64,000 bases of DNA, from assembly GCF_008831285.2 (NCBI RefSeq), contig NC_045151.1:11646571-11710570 (forward strand), written 5' to 3'. This DNA comes from Nymphaea colorata. Its lineage: Eukaryota > Streptophyta > Magnoliopsida > Nymphaeales > Nymphaeaceae. A program made the position numbers and the translations under genes. Each line of letters starts with the position of its first letter. Positions within the stretch are counted from its first letter, which is position 1. The notes under the pieces were generated by a model. It was not told where the DNA came from, searched no databases, and worked only from the letters and a program-made list of their open reading frames with translations. Positions 59,001 through 64,000 of the stretch are shown here, in pieces.

Positions 59001-62000
59001 AGGAGCTAGAGTTAGGAGGATGGAGATGTGGTCCTTGACAAGTATTCAGTTGCTCAACTTTGGTGACAAGAATAATCTAATGGGAGAGTAGTTGTTGTAG
59101 GTTGTGCGTCCAAAGCCAAGCGTTAACACTCCACCTCAGTTTTATGGAAGCTAATATAACACAAGAAATGACACTTCACTAGCCAAACTGTTGTCACATC
59201 CAAATCCATGTCTAGTCCGCCCTACTACATCGCTAAGTGACCAAGATAATAGCTTAGCATTTTTCTTCTTTCAATCCTCTAAGCATTAAAATATACTTTC
59301 ATAACTTTTTCACTCCAATTTTCTTCAAGGGCCTTTTTGACACTATTATCGTACTCAACAAGTTTAGGAGTGGGTTGATCTTACGCATCCCTACTATCCT
59401 TAATACTTAATGTGTGTCAAGTGTTCTACCTGTATAATGCAGTAGCTTTGATCAAGCTTTTACGTGTGAGCAAAATCGGAGTAGTTGATGTTGTCTTGAT
59501 TGCTTGAGTACCTTACATGCTTGAAAACTTTGAAATATACAGAATCAACTTGAAGCACCAAAATTTTTCAATGGGTGCAGGCTTTGAATTAGAAATAAAT
59601 GTTTCTCTAAGAATTTGAACATTGGCTCTAGGTCAATACAAAGTTTGTCCATGTAACACAAGTAATGAAACACTTGATTAAGCAAAAAAGAACACACTGA
59701 ACTCAAAGGCTCACAAAAAGCATGAGTTTCTCAAACGATCACACTTATTGAAGAAGGTCCAAAGATAGCAACCAAAACCTATAACTCAAGAAGCTTAAAA
59801 TAATTGAGATGAGAATACACAAAAGAGAAAGAGGTTTCCTTTTGTAGAAAAGACAAAAGTGGCCAAGAGCTGGACTAAGACCATTGACTTTATTTAGAGT
59901 TGCAGAAGATAGCCAATGGCTGATCTGTTTGGTCAAAGTCTTGTTTTACTAGAATTCAACCAAATAAATAGATAAAAATAGTTCTAAAAATAAAAATTAC
60001 ATAAAAAAAGCATATAGACACAAACAAACTCAAAATAGAATTATTTCATATTCTAACTTGCAGTGATGTAGTAACCACTTAAATTAATCTAAAAAAATGA
60101 CCGATGACCAAGTTACATGGAAAGCATAATCAATGTATAGTTATACTAGCTTGGCTGTTAGATAAACCATACCAATAAAATATATGAACTGCAAGGATTT
60201 CATGAGCACTCTAAAGCGTGATAGGACCTGATTAACTTTTAATATGGAAGAGCCATCACACATTTTCTAAGGGGCTTTCTCCCAGCCATATTAATCATAT
60301 GTATTTAAGTCATTCAAGTAGATAGGTATTATAGTACATATAAATTAAATCCACTTGTAAATCCACTTAAAAAGATTCAAAGCCTAGCAGTCAAAATATT
60401 GATTACTTGGCAGCCTAACTGAAGTAATAATGGAGTAAGCTGTCAACTGACCAATGTTGTCAAACAAATGAGTATAGTTTGGCCAGACTAGATAACTGAT
60501 CAGCCTAGCTAGTAGCCAGTCAACTAATATTCATATTATTTACATTTAGTTAATCAACTTAGAGGAAACCAGCATGACTAGTGTTTTAAAGGTCTTCATC
60601 AATAACCTCTATCTAACTTCTGGAACCTAATCATGAAACATCTAGTAGCTGCCATTTTCTGGTATCCTTTTGGTCACTCCCATAAAGCTAAATATGAATT
60701 AATGTGAGTATGTCAATATTAAAAAAACAAAAAAAAAAAGCACCAGGAAAGGAAAATGTTAAATCATTCTTTACAAGTCAGTGAGCTTCGTCCAGTTGCA
60801 TATAAGGTTAGGTATCTTTCCAGTAAATTGGTTGTCTGGTGCCCATCTATGAAAAAGAAAAAGATAAAATCATTAGATTGACCAACCTCATGTACATTTT
60901 GCATTAGTAAAAAATAACTGAATGGAAAACAAATAAACAATTAAGTAAAAAGTACAAGTTTTATTACACTATAAGCAAATTCTTTAGATTCATGAATGTT
61001 GAAGGAATTGGACCACTGAGGCCAGCACTAACAATATACCTGTAATTTGAATGTCAACAATGTACAAGATATCAGATTACTTACAAGAAAGAAATAAGGA
61101 TTGGCATCTAATATATAATACAAGCAGTTTAGGAGTATAAAAAGGGGGTGAAAACTGAATTCCTATCTTTTACAGCCACTAGTGTGGTGCCTCCCAAAAG
61201 ATTGGGCTACCTAGCTGGCATGTCTCATGAACATCCAAAGCATTATATATGTGCGTAATTCAATCATGTAAATAAAGTAGTATGCATGTGAACATATAAC
61301 TCACAATTGTTCCAAGTTCTCCAAGTTTCCTAATTCGGGAGGAAGAGGCCCTGAGAAATTATTTGATCCAAAGGCCCTGAAATTTGTAGATTTTACAAAA
61401 AAACTTCAGCAAGATGATTACACATATGTGTTGTTTGACTTGAATGGTTGCATTAAACAAAAGAAACTTGGATACTACAATATATAATGTAAACTATTAA
61501 TAACAGAGAAAGTTCATATTTATGCAATATAAATGAATATTTGTGGCGGTACACTGCAAGTCCATTTTTCCTCTTAAAGTTTATTTTTGTGAACCTAAGT
61601 ACCTACAAAGACACATGGTTTGTTTGCTATAGAATGTGTCTGAGATATTAAATTTATTTGCATTTCAATAAATTTTAAACAAATGAGCATGAAAGGATGC
61701 AGTATGTACTCGAAACATGAAATTAGAAATCTTAGTCTTTTGCATTAAAAACATGGCTATGGGCATGATACCTTGAAAAAGTACCATCTATGACATTCCA
61801 ACATTGCTCCACTTTAAATATTTATAAAGAGAATGTGTATTATTTGACTAAATGTAGTTCAACTAAATGTTAGCTTCTCCCATCTACCTAATGCATGTAG
61901 ATAATGCACATGTGTTGTATCATGATCACAAAATAAGGGCACTTTATGGGTCATTTAGCAATGATAACACATTGTTACTGTCTCATGAATTTGATCAAAA

Positions 62001-64000
62001 AATGATGCAGCTTCGTAGCTTCGTTACTGTCCCATGAATCTGACCTAAAAAAGACAAAAAATTATAGTTATGAATCTGCATCTTTTTGGGTCAAATTCAT
62101 GAGACAATAATAATGTGTTACCATTGCCAAGTGGCTCAAGGGCACAATCAACAATGCCAAAGTCTGTTCTTTGTTATTCTTTTTTTTTATATTCACTTCT
62201 ATTATTTTATTTTTGAAAATTTGTCATCAACTTGGGTTTTTTGGGTCAACCTAAATTTTGGTACTTAATGTTTGTAGACACTTACTTAAGATTGTTCGAG
62301 AAGTTTTCATGATATAATTAATATTTATGATTTATAATGCATTTCATTAAATCAATCATTAGATCAAATGCATTGAAGAAGCTTGATAAACTAGGAAATA
62401 GAGGTAAGGTTAGACAAGAGTGAAAGGGAGATCAAGGTGACCTGAAAATTTTTAAGAACAAAAAAATCAAATAAAAATGCATTACAAAGCAAATGTTAGC
62501 CCGCACTTGTCTTTAATTGAGAGAGACAAAAACTTCATGAAATTAAATTTTGTGCACAAGCACCTAAAAATTAAGTTATATCAACCATTTAATCTGCTAA
62601 ATTTTTTCTAACAATTGTATAGTATGAAGTTTTATGTAACACTTGGCACAATATCTTTGCAATAAGAGGTTAATAATGATTCACTCAAGAAACACAAATG
62701 ATTATTTATCTTACTAATGATGTTTTTGAAACATAAATTTTTTAAACATATATGAGAGAGAGAAATAAAGAGAGGTAGAGAATTTTACAGTGATTTGAGT
62801 CGTGTAAGATTTCCAAGTTCCTTCGGAATCGTGCCAGATAGTGCATTAATACCAAAGGTCCTGTTCAGTAAGAAAAGGGCATATCACTTGCAGCTGAACA
62901 AAGTTTGACAAAGAAAACAAGTAAACATTTTTGTAGTTATGAGAGGGAAAATACAATAAGCTCAACTAAAAACAGTAGCCCACAAAGACACAAATCACTT
63001 ACAGGTATTCCAAGTTGGTTAATTTGCCAAGGAATGCAGGCAATGGTCCTGTCAGATAATTTCGAGACAGAATTCTGCAACATGTCGAAGCTAAACATGG
63101 TGACCACCATGATGGTGGTGGAGACGATGTTAAAAGAGAAGAACTTGAGGATCCCATACATATTATCAATCACAGTAAGATTTGCAAGAGCTTCTGGTAT
63201 AGTTCCCGTGATACTTAGACCATAAACTTTCCTGTAAAAACAAATCTTACTGTGAAAAACATGAGGGACGTAAAAGCGGATAAAAATTGAAAAGCAGCAG
63301 CAACTTCAATTATGACCTCTCAATTTGTATTAAATCAAATGCTGAGATATACTGAGACTAGATATTTAATTGTATCATCTGAAGACAACACAGGAAAACT
63401 GGAATTGGTGATAAGAAACACACAGTTTGGTAATGTGGCAAGTCCCATTGTTGCAGGAACACTTGATCAAAGGGTTGTAGCGGGTGTCCTCAATTGCGGA
63501 AGAATCAATGGCTGGGCCAGTGCAGGGTTCTGTTTGATTCCATGAAGGGGACGACGGCAAGTTCCAATGCTTTGATATGCTTCTGAAAGCGCTTACTGGC
63601 AATCAAAACAAGGAGAGAAGCATCTAAACTTTTCAGGGAAGATATCTGATACATAGTTGTTACCAAGTAAAATTTGACCTTCTGATGATGGAGAAACCAA
63701 AGTACCACTATAGAAGATATATATCTACGTATCAAAGAGATTCACCCTCTCTTTCCTCATTTTTGCTCTTGATTTTTCTAATGGTGTCTTTTCCTAGCTT
63801 TCTGCGCTCCCAAGCCAAAAAAAACAAACAATCGAACCAACGTACCATGTTTCTTGAATACTGAAAGTTTTCTTTTCTGTAATCAGTTACGGAGCTTACC
63901 TTCAAGAGGGTCAGTGATGCCTTGGCCTTGTGCTTGGCCCACTTTTCCAACAACAAAAAGGAAACACACAATCCATTGAAGAAGCAAGAGAGAAGGAGAA
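36615..64000 (-). CDS. RLK1: LRR-malectin receptor-like serine/threonine kinase (LRR VIII-2 type), 24 exons, start codon just off the right edge
   Basis: Probable plasma-membrane receptor kinase. Exons in coding order: 64000-63900, 63595-63424, 63231-63160, 63074-63003, 62860-62789, 61376-61305, 61039-60968, 60846-60775, 49094-49023, 48936-48865, 48780-48709, 44103-44032, 43924-43859, 42284-42219, 42111-42067, 41917-41844, 40645-40269, 40025-39827, 39742-39566, 39341-39223, 38251-38041, 37561-37330, 37226-37076, 36857-36615. All junctions are GT-AG, phases agree, and no internal stop was found, giving about 983 residues. Domains: signal peptide about 1-27, cap to about 93, LRRs about 93-390, malectin-like about 417-608, transmembrane about 631-654, kinase about 690-965. 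Exon 1 aligned to RLK2 predicts the ATG at about 64003-64005. The family is recognised from the domain order and the 72-nt LRR exons. The ligand is unknown. The reading frame stops early after the kinase, so the usual C-terminal tail is short. Confidence 0.9.
38656..38982. mobile_element. Mutator-like MITE in RLK1 intron 20
   Basis: This 327-bp element has inverted ends CTGTCACAAAAAAC and GTTTTTTGTGACAATG, with near-identical 9-bp flanks ATGTGCATC and ATGTGCATA (38647-38655, 38983-38991). It contains repeated ACGCGT motifs. Its segment at about 38905-38970 matches the reverse complement of 6885-6950 (GGGTATTATACG and GGGTATAATATGGCAAA), which places both in one family. Confidence 0.75.
39566..39742 (-). 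CDS. RLK1 transmembrane exon 19
   Basis: This 177-nt exon encodes the juxtamembrane segment, a basic patch (FRKKKAMR) and one hydrophobic helix of about 23 residues beginning [13 protein letters not shown]. It is followed at once by the stop-transfer cluster RQRKRR. A single helix with basic residues on the cytoplasmic side fits a type I receptor kinase, with the LRR-malectin part outside and the kinase inside. Both splice junctions are in phase 1. Confidence 0.9.
39827..40645 (-). CDS. RLK1 malectin-like domain exons 17-18
   Basis: Exon 17 (377 nt) opens with [12 protein letters not shown], the usual malectin start in this subfamily, and contains [24 protein letters not shown] and [14 protein letters not shown]. 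Exon 18 (199 nt) continues with [23 protein letters not shown] and [13 protein letters not shown]. This is a complete malectin-like domain of about 190 residues, and the family is thought to use it for carbohydrate or cell-wall binding. The intron between the two exons is only 243 nt and is largely a TA/GA microsatellite. Both splice sites are canonical and the reading frame is continuous across them. Confidence 0.92.
40184..40249. repeat. TA/GA compound microsatellite in RLK1 intron 17
   Basis: A TA run at 40184-40220 is followed by a GA run at 40222-40249. It lies within the 243-bp intron that separates the two malectin exons, about 18 bp inside the donor. Confidence 0.93.
41844..63595 (-). 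CDS. RLK1 ectodomain exons 2-16: N-terminal cap and LRRs
   Basis: Exon 2 (172 nt) encodes the cap with the family pattern SISKHWN followed by a CSCNNGTC cysteine cluster. Exons 3-12 are ten consecutive 72-nt exons, each starting and ending in phase 2 and each giving one 24-residue LRR, for example [20 protein letters not shown]. Exons 13 and 14 are 66 nt, exon 15 is 45 nt, and exon 16 is 74 nt with two cysteines before the malectin domain. Exon 16 is 9 nt longer than its RLK2 counterpart. Intron 8 (49095-60774) and intron 11 (44104-48708) are swollen by transposon insertions. The other introns align recognisably with those of RLK2. Confidence 0.9.
44620..46055. other. Extra C/T-rich sequence in RLK1 intron 11, absent from RLK2
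   Basis: RLK2 intron 11 is only about 0.9 kb, and similarity between the paralogs breaks near 44615 and resumes near 48400. This part is rich in CT, TGCTGC and TCTTCT with no recognisable domain. Several overlapping frames are open but read as low-complexity Ser/Leu/Cys strings. It may be the 5' part of the LINE relic that follows, which is inference. Confidence 0.45.
46060..47010 (+). pseudogene. Probable LINE (non-LTR) reverse-transcriptase relic in RLK1 intron 11
   Basis: With one frameshift, 46070-46200 reads [15 protein letters not shown] then [19 protein letters not shown], like the CHRGLRQGDPLSPLLF block of plant L1-type RT. Reading on, GWLVPIQF is followed by a weak LQ-x-DD block at 46240-46270 in the place of the FADD motif. 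After an inserted MITE (46531-46772), 46780-46880 reads [16 protein letters not shown], like the C-terminal LINE region. No poly-A tail or target duplication could be placed. It is antisense to RLK1. Confidence 0.5.
46531..46772. mobile_element. Small hAT-like MITE inside the LINE relic
   Basis: This 242-bp element has inverted ends TAGGCCTGGGCA and the complement of TAAGCCTGAGCA. Its 8-bp flanks ATAGGGCA and ATAGGGAT match at 7 of 8. GC-rich ends (GGCGGGCCCC, CCGGGCCCGG) surround an AT-rich centre. Confidence 0.65.
47930..48125 (-). repeat. Possible tRNA-derived SINE in RLK1 intron 11
   Basis: On the minus strand from 48122, a TAGCATAGCACGATAGGCAA box A-like segment is followed about 40 bp later by GGTGATTCAATTCC, a box B-like segment. 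A unique tail follows to about 47930. The spacing suits a pol III promoter. No poly-A/T tail or target duplication is clear, so this is a weak call. Confidence 0.35.
49822..49868. repeat. TA microsatellite in RLK1 intron 8
   Basis: TA repeats with one G interruption. Confidence 0.92.
50014..50054. repeat. TA/GT compound microsatellite in RLK1 intron 8
   Basis: A TA run passes into a GT run of about 24 bp. Confidence 0.92.
50050..54400 (-). pseudogene. Decayed Ty1/copia relic (minus strand) in RLK1 intron 8
   Basis: Read on the minus strand with many frame changes, 54350-53600 recalls the copia integrase: an RSN-x-x-EYLS block, then [13 protein letters not shown] and N-x-VTKRS, corresponding to the DNGGEYLS...[18 protein letters not shown] region. 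Further down, 51000-50700 recalls RT ([25 protein letters not shown]). 50240-50100 recalls the RT end ([18 protein letters not shown]). The gene order is right for a minus-strand copia. No LTRs could be delimited. The hAT element 52432-53447 splits it. The identification rests on hand translation of a degenerate sequence. Confidence 0.65.
52432..53447. mobile_element. hAT-family non-autonomous transposon in RLK1 intron 8
   Basis: This 1016-bp element has a perfect 8-bp target duplication CCTTTATC (52424-52431 and 53448-53455). Its inverted ends are TAGGGGTGAACA and the complement of TAGGGCTGAACA, typical of plant hAT elements. The subterminal regions are packed with GAGCTCG/CTCGGCTC. The interior holds short direct repeats of CCCTCTTTCTCCAA and GAGCGAGGGTTTCAAA (52916-53080). 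No transposase is encoded. It sits inside the decayed minus-strand copia relic, between its integrase and RT parts. Confidence 0.9.
56900..59100 (+). pseudogene. Decayed Ty3/gypsy pol relic (plus strand) in RLK1 intron 8
   Basis: Hand translation gives an aspartic-protease-like stretch at about 56940-57120 ([17 protein letters not shown]). RT N-terminal remnants lie at 57440-57650 ([21 protein letters not shown]). RT core remnants lie at 58230-58500 ([43 protein letters not shown]). An RNase H end follows at 58890-58985 ([13 protein letters not shown]...NAIDTLSR). The order protease-RT-RNase H on one strand fits gypsy. Stops and frameshifts abound and the catalytic FDDI reads FNDI. LTR boundaries were not found. 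It is antisense to RLK1. Confidence 0.7.

Noticed and set aside
62905-63225. 106-residue plus-strand frame near RLK1 exons 3-4
   Set aside because: It is antisense to confirmed LRR exons. The mirror-like frame at 25946-26137 is the same shadow in RLK2.
1-64000. CRISPR arrays, bacterial operons, phage or rRNA genes
   Set aside because: There are no regularly spaced identical repeats with unique spacers, no ribosome-binding-site-led gene strings and no rRNA signatures. Everything recognisable is plant nuclear.

Overview
This is an AT-rich nuclear window from a land plant, almost certainly a flowering plant. The evidence is two intron-rich receptor kinase genes of the LRR-malectin class (LRR-RLK subfamily VIII-2, the group of Arabidopsis At1g56140), plant-type Ty1/copia and Ty3/gypsy elements, hAT-like and Mutator-like non-autonomous transposons, and many GA/TA microsatellites. 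I cannot name the species.

Two tandem paralogous genes lie head-to-tail on the minus strand. RLK1 (right half) enters at the right edge and runs to its stop at 36615. Twenty-four exons assemble into an open frame of about 983 residues: signal peptide, N-terminal cap, about ten LRRs encoded mostly by ten consecutive 72-nt phase-2 exons, malectin-like domain, one transmembrane helix and a kinase with all catalytic motifs. Only about the first five coding bases appear to lie beyond position 64000. RLK2 (left half) starts at ATG 26881 and shows exons 1-16 (signal peptide, cap and LRRs) down to 2340. Its malectin, transmembrane and kinase exons must lie left of position 1. Both are probably single-pass plasma-membrane receptors with an extracellular LRR-malectin part and a cytoplasmic kinase. 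What they sense cannot be read from the sequence.

The introns hold most of the DNA. RLK2 intron 5 is about 16.2 kb and contains a three-layer nest of Ty1/copia elements, all antisense to the gene. Element A (10794-24964, target duplication CTTAC) is split by element B (15367-24187, CTGTG), whose 5' LTR is split by element C (15581-19842, CATCG). RLK1 intron 5 keeps the uninterrupted counterpart of the A site. RLK2 intron 16 carries two hAT-like elements (59-624 and 1144-1955), also missing from RLK1, and intron 8 carries a Mutator-like element (6873-7607). RLK1 intron 8 (11.7 kb) holds a decayed minus-strand copia, a 1.0-kb hAT element with a perfect 8-bp duplication, and a decayed plus-strand gypsy. 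RLK1 intron 11 holds an apparent LINE relic split by a small hAT MITE. RLK1 intron 20 holds a second Mutator-like element.

The 9.7-kb space between the genes (26882-36614) has no credible gene, only RLK2 upstream sequence, a MITE-like element, two copies of an 0.8-0.9 kb repeat, small tandem repeats and microsatellites. I found no rRNA, convincing tRNA, CRISPR or bacterial-type feature. Because the paralogs keep the same exon plan, each serves as an empty-site control for insertions in the other. That comparison is the most informative aspect of the window.
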